From: Limnovirga soli
GTDB taxonomy: Bacteria > Bacteroidota > Bacteroidia > Chitinophagales > Chitinophagaceae
Direction of reading: 5' to 3'
Assembly: GCF_013106755.1 (NCBI RefSeq)
Contig: NZ_WHPF01000003.1
Location: 1 to 64,000 of the forward strand
Length of the DNA: 64,000 nt
A program made the translations under genes and the position numbers. Position 1 is the first letter of the stretch. The number at the start of each line of letters is the position of its first letter. A model generated the notes under the pieces. It saw only the letters and a list, made by a program, of their open reading frames with translations, made no database searches and was not told the origin of the DNA. Shown here piece after piece: positions 18,747 through 27,647 of the stretch.

Positions 18747-18781
18747 TGCAGCTGAAGTAATACTACTCAGCTGCAGTTTTT
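18745..18781 (+). terminator. Rho-independent terminator after 16276-18693
   Basis: A perfect 11-bp stem, ACTGCAGCTGA paired with TCAGCTGCAGT, has an 11-nt loop and is followed by a run of five T. It directly abuts repeat R6. Confidence 0.85.
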
Positions 18782-18856
18782 GTTTCATGGTGGTTCATAT
18801 CAGCTAAGGCGCTAAATATCAGTTTATAAAATATCTGTAATGCCCGCTTTTCTTTT

Positions 18857-18889
18857 TTTGCAAGCCTCGTAAATTTATTCGTACTTTAA
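18857..18889 (+). promoter_or_regulatory. Possible promoter of the semialdehyde dehydrogenase gene
   Basis: TTTG at 18857-18860 and TACTTT at 18882-18887 are separated by 21 bp, close to the Bacteroidota pattern TTTG-N19-TAnnTTTG. The final G of the downstream box is missing. The ATG lies 35 bp further on. Confidence 0.4.
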
Positions 18890-18921
18890 AAATTATTCAT
18901 TCAAATTTTAGATGCACCATA

Positions 18922-20379
18922 ATGAAATATAGCCCGGTTAATAATTATATAAACGGTCAGTTTGTACATAGCCAATCCACAGCTTCCCTAGAAGTTACTT
19001 CTCCGCTTAATGGCGAGTTGTTATCCACCGTGCCTTTATCTGTTGCCGCAGATATGGATGCCGCTGTAAAAGCTGCCAATGCTGCATTTGCCGGGTGGAG
19101 CAAAACGCCCATTAAAGAAAGGGTGCAGGTGTTTTTCAGGTATAAAAACTTATTACACCAGCATATGGATGAGTTGTCTCAACTCATTTGTGAAGAGAAC
19201 GGCAAAACCATGGATGAAGCCATTGCTGAAGTAGAAAAAAGTATTGAACTAACAGAATTTGCCTGCTCACTGCCACAATTGGTTACAGGTGAAATTCTGG
19301 AAGTAAGCCGGGGCATAGAATGCAGAACTACCTATGCCGCTGTTGGTGTAGTGGCTTCTATTGTGCCATTTAATTTCCCTGCAATGGTACCCAACTGGAC
19401 CATTCCCAATGCTTTGGCACTGGGCAATTGCATGATCATCAAACCATCAGAAAAAGTGCCATTAACAGTTGGCCGCCTGGCAATGCTATTAAAAGAAGCC
19501 GGCTTGCCTGATGGTGTTTTTAATATTGTACATGGCGATAGTGCCATGGTAGAAGCCATCTGCGATCATCCGGGTATAGAAGCCGTTTCTTTTGTTGGTT
19601 CTACCAAAGTGGCTAAAATTGTATACCAGCGTGCTACAGCAAATTTTAAACGTTGCCTGGCATTGGGCGGAGCCAAAAACCACCTGCTGGTATTACCCGA
19701 TGCAATACCTGGTATGACAGCATTAAATGTGGTAGCATCTATGAGTGGCTGCGCAGGCCAAAGATGTATGGCAGCATCGGCTATGGTGGCCGTTGGTAAT
19801 AGCGATCATATTATTGAAAAAATTTGCGAAGAAGCCCGTAAAATTATTCCAGGCAAAAACCTGGGTGCCGTTATTAATAAAGCATCCAAAGACCGCATTG
19901 AACAATTTATTACCGAAGCCGAAGCACAGGGTGCTAAAATACTGGTAGATGGCCGTGGCGCTGTAGTAGAAGGCAAGGAGGAGGGAACCTATGTTGGCCC
20001 AACCGTAATAGATTATGTGCGCCCCGATATGGCCGTAGCCACAGAAGAAATCTTTGGCCCGGTTATCAGCATTATGCGCACCAATACTGTAGATGAAGCA
20101 CTTGTTATAGAGAATGCTAACACTTATGGTAATGCGGCATCTGTATTTACGCAAAACGGCGGTATGGCCAGGTATATTATTGAAAATGCAAGTGCTGGTA
20201 TGATTGGAGTAAATGTGGGTGTGCCTGTACCACGTGAACCATTTTCATTTGGTGGCTGGAACGAAAGTAAGTTTGGTGTAGGGGATATTACCGGTAAAAG
20301 CTCCATTGCTTTTTGGACAAAACTAAAAAAAGCAACCGTAAAATGGAACCCCGAGGCGGGTGTAAACTGGATGAGTTAG
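18922..20379 (+). CDS. mmsA: CoA-acylating methylmalonate-semialdehyde dehydrogenase
   Basis: The 485-residue product is an aldehyde dehydrogenase. The catalytic Cys282 lies in GCAGQRCMA. The usual general-base motif ELGGK is replaced by LGGAKNH, as is typical for the CoA-dependent MMSDH group rather than hydrolytic ALDHs. The pathway would be valine, beta-alanine or thymine-type catabolism, giving an acyl-CoA. A class III aminotransferase follows at 20548, which could supply the semialdehyde. The gene sits alone between repeats R6 (-) and R7 (+). The exact substrate cannot be decided from sequence. Confidence 0.85.
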   Translation: MKYSPVNNYINGQFVHSQSTASLEVTSPLNGELLSTVPLSVAADMDAAVKAANAAFAGWSKTPIKERVQVFFRYKNLLHQHMDELSQLICEENGKTMDEAIAEVEKSIELTEFACSLPQLVTGEILEVSRGIECRTTYAAVGVVASIVPFNFPAMVPNWTIPNALALGNCMIIKPSEKVPLTVGRLAMLLKEAGLPDGVFNIVHGDSAMVEAICDHPGIEAVSFVGSTKVAKIVYQRATANFKRCLALGGAKNHLLVLPDAIPGMTALNVVASMSGCAGQRCMAASAMVAVGNSDHIIEKICEEARKIIPGKNLGAVINKASKDRIEQFITEAEAQGAKILVDGRGAVVEGKEEGTYVGPTVIDYVRPDMAVATEEIFGPVISIMRTNTVDEALVIENANTYGNAASVFTQNGGMARYIIENASAGMIGVNVGVPVPREPFSFGGWNESKFGVGDITGKSSIAFWTKLKKATVKWNPEAGVNWMS

Positions 20380-20456
20380 TGCAGGTGCTATCATATGAAT
20401 TTGGTTGATTTGTGCCACCATCAAAAATAATATCAACAGCCGGGCCATAGACAGGC

Positions 20457-20481
20457 GTACAAGAGTGCGACGCAAGTAAAG
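20457..20481 (+). repeat. Alternating repeat R7 (+)
   Basis: A full consensus core followed, after a 20-30 bp spacer, by GCCGGGCTCAAAAAA ending near 20514. It lies upstream of the plus-strand gene at 20548. Confidence 0.92.
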
Positions 20482-20547
20482 TTTGATAGCAAGGTAAGTG
20501 CCGGGCTCAAAAAATAATAATAACAATACCATTTTAAATGCAATACT

Positions 20548-21906
20548 ATGATGCAGGATGCACCAAAAACGCAGGAAGAAATTGATGCCATTTTACAGGA
20601 TAACCTGGATTACACCCTTTTTAGCTGGAGCAAACAAAAGGGGCTGAATCCCATAAATGTATCTCATGCTGAGGGTGTTTATCTGTACGATTATAGCGGC
20701 AAAAGGTATATAGATTTTTCTTCTGGATTAATGAACGCAAACATAGGCCATGCCGATAATAGGGTAACCGATGCCGTAGTGGCGCAAATGCAGCAAGTGA
20801 GTTATGTTACACCTTCATGTATTACCAAAGTGCGGGGCGATTTGGGTAAAAAACTGGCGGAGATTACACCCGGCAATCTTACCAAAACCTTGTTTACGGT
20901 TTGTGGCGCCACCTCTATAGATAATGCCATTAAACTGGCAAGGGATTATACTGGTCGGCACAAAATTATTGCACGTTACAGGGCTTTTCATGGCGCATCA
21001 ATTGGTGCAATGACGGCGGGTGGTGACCCCCGTAAAATTAAACACGATGCACAACAAATGCCCAATGTGGTGCATATTGAAGATGCGTATTGTTATCGTT
21101 GTCCATGGGGCCAGCAATACGGCAGCTGCCATATGGAATGTGTATCGCATATAGATCGTTTGCTGGAGTTTGAAGGCCCTGAAACCGTGGCTGCTATTAT
21201 CATGGAAGGGGAAAGCGGTTCGTCGGGTTGTATCAAATATCCGCCGGGATATTTAAAACAGGTAAAAGCCTTATGCGAAAAACATGGCATTCTTTTTATA
21301 GCCGATGAAGTAATGAGTGGTTTTGGCCGTACAGGTAAATGGTTTGGTGTAAACCATCATGATGTGGTACCGGATATGATTGCTACAGCCAAGGGTATTA
21401 CCAGTGGTTATATTCCATTGGGCGCATTAATTGTATCGGATACTATTGCCAAACATTACGATGATAATGTGCTCATGTTAGGACTTACCTACTCGGCACA
21501 TGCCACTGCACTGGCTGCCGGGTATGCTGTGGTAAATATTTATGAAGCGGATAACCTGATAGAAAATGCCGCTGCCATGGGTGCTTACCTGGATGAGCAG
21601 GTAGCATTGTTAAAAGAAAAACATCCATCCATAGGCGATTGGCGCAATACGGGTTTACTGGGTTGTATAGAGTTGGTAAAAAACCGGGACACCAAAGAAC
21701 CTATGGCCCCGTTTAATGCAAAGCCAAACGATATGGCGATCATGAATAAAGTAGCTGCCCGTATAAAGGAATTGGGCATGTATACTTTTGTACGGTGGAA
21801 TTATATTTTTATTGCTCCGCCACTCATTATTACCAAAGCACAAATTGATGAAGGTTTGGCCATCATCAGCGATGCAATAGCTATTGCAGATGAATATGTA
21901 GTGTAA
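20548..21906 (+). CDS. Class III PLP-dependent aminotransferase
   Basis: The 452-residue product has the class III fold. The predicted PLP Lys lies in TAKGITSGYIPLGA, with an upstream IADEVMSGFGRTGKW signature, CGATSIDNA near residue 130 and a CYRCPWG Cys cluster around residue 190. Relatives act on omega-amino acids such as beta-alanine or taurine with pyruvate or an oxo-acid acceptor; the substrate is not assignable. It follows mmsA by 168 bp, consistent with an amine-to-semialdehyde-to-acyl-CoA route, and precedes a secreted nucleoside-hydrolase-fold protein. A second ATG immediately follows the first (20551). Confidence 0.85.
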   Translation: MMQDAPKTQEEIDAILQDNLDYTLFSWSKQKGLNPINVSHAEGVYLYDYSGKRYIDFSSGLMNANIGHADNRVTDAVVAQMQQVSYVTPSCITKVRGDLGKKLAEITPGNLTKTLFTVCGATSIDNAIKLARDYTGRHKIIARYRAFHGASIGAMTAGGDPRKIKHDAQQMPNVVHIEDAYCYRCPWGQQYGSCHMECVSHIDRLLEFEGPETVAAIIMEGESGSSGCIKYPPGYLKQVKALCEKHGILFIADEVMSGFGRTGKWFGVNHHDVVPDMIATAKGITSGYIPLGALIVSDTIAKHYDDNVLMLGLTYSAHATALAAGYAVVNIYEADNLIENAAAMGAYLDEQVALLKEKHPSIGDWRNTGLLGCIELVKNRDTKEPMAPFNAKPNDMAIMNKVAARIKELGMYTFVRWNYIFIAPPLIITKAQIDEGLAIISDAIAIADEYVV

Positions 21907-21963
21907 CCGCTAGTAGAATTAAATTCCCCTGATTTTAAGATGATGATAGCATTGCCAAATTAC

Positions 21964-21989
21964 AAAAGCCGCGATAAAATAACGGCTTT
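21964..21989 (+). terminator. Weak hairpin after the aminotransferase gene
   Basis: AAAGCCG at 21965-21971 pairs with CGGCTTT at 21983-21989 around an 11-nt loop. There is no T-run after it, so termination is uncertain. Confidence 0.35.
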
Positions 21990-22030
21990 GTGCATGACAA
22001 TACTTAAACATCTTCCAAATAATTTGCCTT

Positions 22031-23080
22031 ATGAGAAAAAGTAGTAGCATCCTCGTCATCCTGTTTTGTTGTTTGATTGTGTGGCCTTCAAAATCAACGC
22101 ATGCGCAGAAAAAAGCTGCTCAAATTTTTGCAGATAGTCTTGTTAAACCAAGAATGCGCATCATCATTGATAATGATTTTGGTGGCGACCCCGATGGCTT
22201 ATTCGAATTGGTACAACACCTGCTGTCTCCCTCCGTTGAAATCCGCGCCATTATTGGATCTCATTTAAAAGTAGGCGATGGTTTCGATCCTTCCAAAGAA
22301 ACCGCCACCAACGCCAAAAAGAAAGCAGAAGAAGTTTTGAACATCATGCAACTGGGTAAACAAATTCCTGTTTATCAGGGTGCTAATATGGCATTAGCTA
22401 ATGATAGTACCGCACAGCCATCCGATGCCGCAAATGCCATTATTAAAGAAGCCATGCGTGATGATACCAAACAGCCGTTGTATGTGGTTTGTGGTGCAGG
22501 TTTAACCGATTTGGCAAGCGCTTTTTTGCTGGAGCCAAAAATTGCCGGCCGCTTAACTTTAATCTGGATTGGCGGTCCCGAATACGCCGCATTGGCCACC
22601 CCACCACCCGGATATACCAGCCTGGAATATAATTTGGGTATCGATCTCAACGCCGGCCAGGTGATCTTTAATACATCCACCATTCCAATTTGGCAAATTC
22701 CCCGCAATGCCTACCGACAGGTAATGATGCCTTATTCATCCCTGCTGTTGAAAGTTAAAACCCAGGGCAAAATTGGTGAATACCTTGCCAGCAATATAGA
22801 GCGGGTAATGAAGATGGGCCTCAAATACAATTTCAATGTTGGCGAAACCTATATTTTGGGCGATAGTCCGCTGGTGTTGTTAACCGCCTTGCAATCATCT
22901 TTCGAAGCTGATCCTTCATCAAGCAATTATGTGTTGCGACCATCGCCAGTGATCAATAACCAGGGTTTGTACGAAGTAAACCATAAAGGAAGAAATATAC
23001 GGGTATATACCCAGCTGGATACCCATTTATTGTTAGATGATTTGTATGCAAAGCTGGCTTTGTTTAATCAGGCCAGGTAG
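22031..23080 (+). CDS. Secreted nucleoside-hydrolase-family protein
   Basis: The 349-residue product has a signal peptide (about residues 1-26, ending in HAQ) and a nucleoside-hydrolase-like N-terminus (IIIDNDFGGDPDGLFELVQH), in which the usual DTDPGxDD metal motif becomes DNDFGGDPDG, keeping the acidic residues. GAGLTDLAS and WIGGPEYAA further support an IU-nucleoside-hydrolase fold. It is periplasmic or secreted. The following gene at 23246 has the same fold type, so the two may act on related secreted substrates. It is followed by repeats R8 and R9. Confidence 0.78.
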   Translation: MRKSSSILVILFCCLIVWPSKSTHAQKKAAQIFADSLVKPRMRIIIDNDFGGDPDGLFELVQHLLSPSVEIRAIIGSHLKVGDGFDPSKETATNAKKKAEEVLNIMQLGKQIPVYQGANMALANDSTAQPSDAANAIIKEAMRDDTKQPLYVVCGAGLTDLASAFLLEPKIAGRLTLIWIGGPEYAALATPPPGYTSLEYNLGIDLNAGQVIFNTSTIPIWQIPRNAYRQVMMPYSSLLLKVKTQGKIGEYLASNIERVMKMGLKYNFNVGETYILGDSPLVLLTALQSSFEADPSSSNYVLRPSPVINNQGLYEVNHKGRNIRVYTQLDTHLLLDDLYAKLALFNQAR

Positions 23081-23128
23081 TTTTTGTGCCGGTATTATTA
23101 GCCCGGCGATAGCAAAAAAATCAACATC

Positions 23129-23148
23129 CTTGCGTCGCACACTTGTAC
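23129..23148 (-). repeat. Alternating repeat R8 (-)
   Basis: CTTGCGTCGCACACTTGTAC, with a TAGCCCGGCGA box at 23100. Its CTTGCGTCGCACACTT (23129-23144) is the exact inverse of 23184-23199 in R9, giving a 16-bp perfect inverted repeat with a 39-nt loop. It lies downstream of the gene ending at 23080. Confidence 0.92.
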
Positions 23149-23183
23149 GTTTGGCTCATGGCTCAGCAAAGAACAAAGCCCCG

Positions 23184-23204
23184 AAGTGTGCGACGCAAGT
23201 AAAG
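23184..23204 (+). repeat. Alternating repeat R9 (+)
   Basis: AAGTGTGCGACGCAAG plus TAAAG, the right arm of the R8/R9 inverted repeat, with a GCCGGGTA end at about 23222. It lies upstream of the gene at 23246. A longer open frame that begins at 23186 merely reads through this repeat. Confidence 0.92.
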
Positions 23205-23245
23205 CATCATTTCTATTCAAAAGCCGGGTACATAAACCAAACAAC

Positions 23246-24670
23246 ATGAAAAAAGTTAAGTTTACGCTAGTGGTAGTAGGGTTGGTGTTATCCATTTTTA
23301 ACTCAACCGTATTTGCGCAATTGGGTAAAAAGCCACGTGTGCTGGTGTTAACAGATATTGAGGCCGACCCCGATGATACACAATCCCTGATTCGTTTTTT
23401 ATTATATGCCAATCAGTGGGATGTTGAAGGTTTAATTGCAACCACTTCAATTCATCAGCAATCAAGGGTGGCACCCGAAAGTATTTTAACAGTGCTGGAA
23501 GCCTATAAAAAAGTGCAACCCAATTTATTAAAACACGAAAAGGGATATCCCACATTCGATGAACTAAAACTCAAGGTGAAAAAGGGTTTGCCAATATATG
23601 GTATGCAGGCAGTGGGTGAAGGAAAAGAGTCTGAAGGTGCTAACTGGATTATAAAAACTTTGGAGAAAAATGATGATCGGCCCTTATGGGTTTCGGTATG
23701 GGGTGGCCCTAATACTTTGGCACAGGCACTATGGAAAATTGAGCATACCAAAACCGCCACCGAAGCAGAAAAACTATACAAAAAATTAAGGGTATATACC
23801 ATCAGCGATCAGGATGATAGCGGCCCCTGGATAAGACAGCATTTCCCATCAGTGTTTTATGTAGTTACGCCAGGGTATAATTACGCTTTTGCCACCTGGC
23901 TGGGTATGGCTTTTCCAATGTCGGGCTCCAATACAGAAGTTACTTCCGCAGATTGGCTGGCAAAAAATATTCAGCAGGGGCATGGTCCGCTGGGTGCTGC
24001 CTACCCTGATGTGGCATATGGTATGGAAGGTGATACGCCCTCTTTTTTAAATCTGATCAATAATGGACTTAATGATCCGGAACATCCCAATTATGGCGGC
24101 TGGGGTGGCCGGTATGAATATTATTTACCCGAATTTCAAGACTCAAACACTGGCAGGTTTAAACGGGATGTGTGGCCAAAGGATGAGCCTGAAACCAGAC
24201 CCATCTGGACAAATGCCAGCGATTCTGTAGTATCGCCATTAGATAAAAATACATATTCAGGTAACCGGGAAACCATCTGGCGCTGGCGCACCGAATTTCA
24301 AAATGATTTTGCTGCGCGCATTTTATGGACAACAAAGAATTTTAATGAGTGTAACCATCCGCCAGTGCCTAAGTTGGCTACCAGTGATAAGTTTACAGTA
24401 AAGTCTGGCGAACAATTTCATTTAAATGCAGCTGGTACCACAGATCCCGATGGCGACTCTATGAGTTATTTATGGTTTCAATACCGCGAAGCAGGTACCT
24501 TTAATGGTACGGTAAGTTTAAAACCATATTCGCCCAACTTATACGATATACCTGTAACAGCACCTGTAGTAAACAGTGTGCAAACCATCCATTTTGTTTT
24601 AAAAGTAACAGATAAGGGAAGTCCTGCATTAACAAGGTATAAAAGGGTAATTGTAACTGTAGAGCCTTAA
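23246..24670 (+). CDS. DUF1593 nucleoside-hydrolase-like secreted protein
   Basis: I chose the ATG at 23246 (signal peptide MKKVKFTLVVVGLV to VFAQ), giving 474 residues; an earlier in-frame start at 23186 lies inside repeat R9. The fold is the Sde182/DUF1593 family: an N-terminal nucleoside-hydrolase-like domain (VLTDIEADPDDTQSLIRFLL), a middle domain, and a C-terminal beta-sandwich (about residues 370-474). Related proteins are linked to cellulose or other polysaccharide use. The substrate is unknown. The gene is enclosed by two nearly identical hairpin pairs, R8/R9 and R10/R11. Confidence 0.82.
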   Translation: MKKVKFTLVVVGLVLSIFNSTVFAQLGKKPRVLVLTDIEADPDDTQSLIRFLLYANQWDVEGLIATTSIHQQSRVAPESILTVLEAYKKVQPNLLKHEKGYPTFDELKLKVKKGLPIYGMQAVGEGKESEGANWIIKTLEKNDDRPLWVSVWGGPNTLAQALWKIEHTKTATEAEKLYKKLRVYTISDQDDSGPWIRQHFPSVFYVVTPGYNYAFATWLGMAFPMSGSNTEVTSADWLAKNIQQGHGPLGAAYPDVAYGMEGDTPSFLNLINNGLNDPEHPNYGGWGGRYEYYLPEFQDSNTGRFKRDVWPKDEPETRPIWTNASDSVVSPLDKNTYSGNRETIWRWRTEFQNDFAARILWTTKNFNECNHPPVPKLATSDKFTVKSGEQFHLNAAGTTDPDGDSMSYLWFQYREAGTFNGTVSLKPYSPNLYDIPVTAPVVNSVQTIHFVLKVTDKGSPALTRYKRVIVTVEP

Positions 24671-24712
24671 TGCATTTTATGTACCCGTCCTGGGTTCTTT
24701 GGGCAACTTAGG

Positions 24713-24731
24713 TTGCGTCGCACACTTGTAC
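24713..24731 (-). repeat. Alternating repeat R10 (-)
   Basis: TTGCGTCGCACACTTGTAC. The following interior (CGTTCGGCTCATAGCTCGGC) closely matches the interior of R8/R9. It lies downstream of the gene ending at 24670. Confidence 0.9.
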
Positions 24732-24766
24732 GTTCGGCTCATAGCTCGGCTAAGAGAAAAGCCCCG

Positions 24767-24787
24767 AAGAGTGCGACGCAAGTAAAG
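24767..24787 (+). repeat. Alternating repeat R11 (+)
   Basis: AAGAGTGCGACGCAAG plus TAAAG; the right arm of the R10/R11 inverted repeat, 35 bp after R10. It lies downstream of the minus-strand gene 24835-26193 and reads against it. Confidence 0.9.
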
Positions 24788-24834
24788 TCCCATTATTAAT
24801 CAACTGCAGGGCTAATAATTTTATACGAAGGCGG

Positions 24835-26193
24835 CTAGGATAATTTTACTTTTTCAAATGCATTTCGCAATGCATCAATAATCATATTGCAGTGATCTTT
24901 GGTAATGGTTAGTGCGGGGCGCATAGTAATGATATTACCTTCAATAATTTTAAAAGCTACCCCTTGCTGCATACAATGATACATGATGGCTTCTGCTTGC
25001 TGTACCGCCCTTTCTTTGGTGGTTTTGTTTTTTACAAGGTCAATACCAATATGAAAGCCCTTGCCGGCAATATTGCCAATGATGGGATAAGTATCCTGTA
25101 AGGCTTTTAATTCATCCATCAGGTATTGGCCAAGTGTTTCAGCATTTTGTACCAGTTGGTGTTCCTGTATATAATCGATGGTGGCCAGTCCGGCAGTGCA
25201 GCATAGGGGATTTTTTTCGTGGGTAAAATGGCCAATGGAGCGGTGTTGTAAAATATTGTATTGCTCTTTGGTTACAATGCCTGCAAAAGGCATTATGCCG
25301 CCGCCAAGCGTTTTGCCCAATACCAGCACATCTGGTGTTACAAAATGTTCGCAGGCAAACATTTTACCGGTGCGGCCAAAGCCTTCAATAATTTCATCAA
25401 AAATCAGCAGCATATTGTATTGGTGGCAAAGGGACTGAACTTCTTTCCAGTAATTGGCCGAAGGCACCACTGGTGTGGCCGAAATGGGTTCGCCAATAAC
25501 TGCCGCCATATCGGGGTTGCGTTGCAGAATAATTTTTATTTGCCGCAGGTAGGCCTCATCAATATCGTCAATATGGGTAAGTTGCCAGGGGTTGCGGTAA
25601 TAATTGGGAAACTCTACATGAAAAGCACCAGGTACCATGGGGCCCTGACCAGTGGTAAAATGTTCTTCTCCACCCAATGCCGCCGATTGAAATCCGGTGC
25701 CATGGTACGAATCCCAAAACGATAAGGTTTTCCATTTGCCTGTTACCTGTTTAGCCAGCATTACCGCCATTTCTATGGCTTCTGAGCCACCCGGGCAAAA
25801 CAAAACCCTGTTTAATCCTTTCGGTGTTACCGCCACTAATTTTTTTGCCAGTTCTATGGCGGGCACATTGGTATAACGCCTGGGTGTAAAGGCCAATGAT
25901 TGTTTTAACTGCTCAATTATTTTTTGGATAACATAGGGGTTACTAAAACCTGCATTGTGTACACCATTGCCATGCAAATCCAGATAGGCTTTGCCTTCCA
26001 TATCGTAAATAAAAGGACCTTCGGTTTTAGACAGGGCGTTCATTACCGGTGTAGATAATGCCTGGTGTAAAAAGTATTTGGCATCTTCTTCAATTAATGC
26101 TTTGGTAGCATCAGTTAATTGATGGTGATAGGCGGCTCGTAAAGGAGATTGATTGATATCTCCCTGCTCCATTGATATTAGTTTACTACTCAT
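24835..26193 (-). CDS. Class III PLP enzyme, PbfA-like (possible phosphonate lyase)
   Basis: The 452-residue product has the class III aminotransferase fold with the predicted PLP Lys in LGKTLGGGIMPFAG and signatures GGSEAIEMA and IFDEIIEGFGRTGKMF. The N-terminal MEQGDINQSPLRAAY recalls the (R)-1-hydroxy-2-aminoethylphosphonate ammonia-lyase (PbfA) group, which starts with a GDINxSP motif. This is recalled similarity, not a search. If right, the reaction would be a lyase on an aminophosphonate; otherwise it is an aminotransferase. The zinc dehydrogenase encoded at 26294 lies upstream on the same strand. Confidence 0.7.
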   Translation of the reverse strand: MSSKLISMEQGDINQSPLRAAYHHQLTDATKALIEEDAKYFLHQALSTPVMNALSKTEGPFIYDMEGKAYLDLHGNGVHNAGFSNPYVIQKIIEQLKQSLAFTPRRYTNVPAIELAKKLVAVTPKGLNRVLFCPGGSEAIEMAVMLAKQVTGKWKTLSFWDSYHGTGFQSAALGGEEHFTTGQGPMVPGAFHVEFPNYYRNPWQLTHIDDIDEAYLRQIKIILQRNPDMAAVIGEPISATPVVPSANYWKEVQSLCHQYNMLLIFDEIIEGFGRTGKMFACEHFVTPDVLVLGKTLGGGIMPFAGIVTKEQYNILQHRSIGHFTHEKNPLCCTAGLATIDYIQEHQLVQNAETLGQYLMDELKALQDTYPIIGNIAGKGFHIGIDLVKNKTTKERAVQQAEAIMYHCMQQGVAFKIIEGNIITMRPALTITKDHCNMIIDALRNAFEKVKLS

Positions 26194-26245
26194 TGCAATA
26201 ATTGAAAAACGGTTATTTATTGGCCAGGCAAAACGCTTTGTGCCA

Positions 26246-26270
26246 CTTTACTTGCGTCGCACACGTGTAC
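26246..26270 (-). repeat. Alternating repeat R12 (-)
   Basis: CTTTACTTGCGTCGCACACG, with the last seven bases GTGTACG variant. It lies upstream of the minus-strand gene 24835-26193 and reads in the same direction. An outer GGCCAGGCA box is at 26222. Confidence 0.85.
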
Positions 26271-26293
26271 GGCATAACTATATGGGGCAAAAA

Positions 26294-27316
26294 TTAAAGG
26301 TTGTCCATTGTAATCATGGCTTTTATTACGCCATTTGCCGGGTTTAACCAATTGGCAAACTCATTTTTTACATTATCAAAATGGGTGGTATGGGTAATAT
26401 AATTAGCCGGGTTTACCTGTTTGTTTTTTATACAGGCAATAACATGGTTAAAGTTGTCGCGGGTAGCATTTCTGCTGCTCATTAAAGTAGTCTCTCTTTT
26501 ATGAAATTCAGGATGACTAAAACTGATCATTTCTTTTTGCAGGCCAATTAACACATAGCGGCCGCCATGAGCCAGGTATTGTAGCGCATTGTTTATGGCT
26601 TGCTGGTTTCCGGTGCAGTCAATTACTACCGTGGGCATTTGTCCGCTGGTAATGGTGGCCAATGCTTCCATTATATTGGTTTCTTTGGCGTTAATGGTAT
26701 GGTGTATAGCCAGCTTTTCTTTGCAAAATGCCAGCCGGCTTTCATTTATATCCAGTGCAATTACCTGTGCGCCAGCTATGCGGGCAAATTCCATAGTGCC
26801 CAGTCCAATGGGGCCTGCGCCAACCACCAACACAAATTCGCCGGGTTGTACTTTGGCCCTGTCAATACCATGAGCGCCAATGGCAAGTGGTTCAATTAGG
26901 GCAAGTTCTTCATAGCTAAGATCATCTCCGTGTACCAGCGAGTAAGAGGGTACACTGAAATAGTCGGCCATGCCGCCATCAATATGCACACCGCACACTT
27001 TTATTTGTGTACAGCAGTTGGGTTTATTATTTATACAGGCAATACAGGTGCCACAGTTAAAGTAGGGTATGATGGTAACTTTTTCTCCAATTGAAAAACC
27101 GGGTGCATCGCTGGCGGCTACAATATTGCCTGATAATTCGTGGCCCAGTATTCTGGGGTATGAAAAATAGGGTTGTGTGCCTTCGAATGCATGTAAATCT
27201 GTACCACAAATGCCTATACGTTTAATGGCAATTATAGTATGGCCGGGTTGTAGAATAGGGGTTTCCTGTGTTTGGTATTCAAAATTGCCTGGTGAGGTGC
27301 AGCTTAAAATTTTCAT
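26294..27316 (-). CDS. Zinc-dependent alcohol dehydrogenase, RspB/LgoD-like
   Basis: The 340-residue MDR dehydrogenase has the catalytic zinc ligands in GICGTDLHA and GHELSG, a structural zinc lobe with four Cys (NCGTCIACINNKPNCC), and a Rossmann motif VVGAGPIGLGTMEFARIAGA. The GTDLHAFEGTQPYFSYPRIL stretch resembles E. coli RspB and L-galactonate 5-dehydrogenase, suggesting a sugar-acid or polyol substrate. It precedes the class III enzyme gene on the same strand and could supply or use its oxo product. It lies alone between repeats R12 (-) and R13 (+). Confidence 0.85.
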   Translation of the reverse strand: MKILSCTSPGNFEYQTQETPILQPGHTIIAIKRIGICGTDLHAFEGTQPYFSYPRILGHELSGNIVAASDAPGFSIGEKVTIIPYFNCGTCIACINNKPNCCTQIKVCGVHIDGGMADYFSVPSYSLVHGDDLSYEELALIEPLAIGAHGIDRAKVQPGEFVLVVGAGPIGLGTMEFARIAGAQVIALDINESRLAFCKEKLAIHHTINAKETNIMEALATITSGQMPTVVIDCTGNQQAINNALQYLAHGGRYVLIGLQKEMISFSHPEFHKRETTLMSSRNATRDNFNHVIACIKNKQVNPANYITHTTHFDNVKNEFANWLNPANGVIKAMITMDNL

Positions 27317-27647
27317 GTATCAATTAGGATGTGATGATGTGGATTAAATAATTTTTGAGGCATAAAGTTACAAATAGGTGTTGAGTAAATTACAAACGAA
27401 AAGCTTTTGATTAAAGTGGTTGATTTTTATAAACTAATAATTGGCTAATTGAAAGATTAAGTAAGGTTTTAGAAATCCAACACCAATTGTTGAGATATGT
27501 TTGGAACGTACAAGTGAGTGACACAAGCGGCGATGCCAGCAGTACCTAAGCCTGCGCATAAATCATTGTAATTTTGCTAATTCAATTGTTAATGAAAGCA
27601 TGGTTTTAGATTTATATTCAGTAATTTTATAAAGGCTAAACCTGGAT
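27317..27647. other. Intergenic region with repeat R13
   Basis: This 331-bp divergent promoter region is AT-rich and contains the type B repeat R13 at 27508-27537. No other feature was seen. Confidence 0.5.
27508..27537 (+). repeat. Alternating repeat R13 (+), type B
   Basis: A variant core, GTACAAGTGAGTGACACAAG followed by CGGCGATGCC. The extension is shared with R26 at 61566. It lies upstream of the histidine kinase gene at 27648. Confidence 0.85.
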
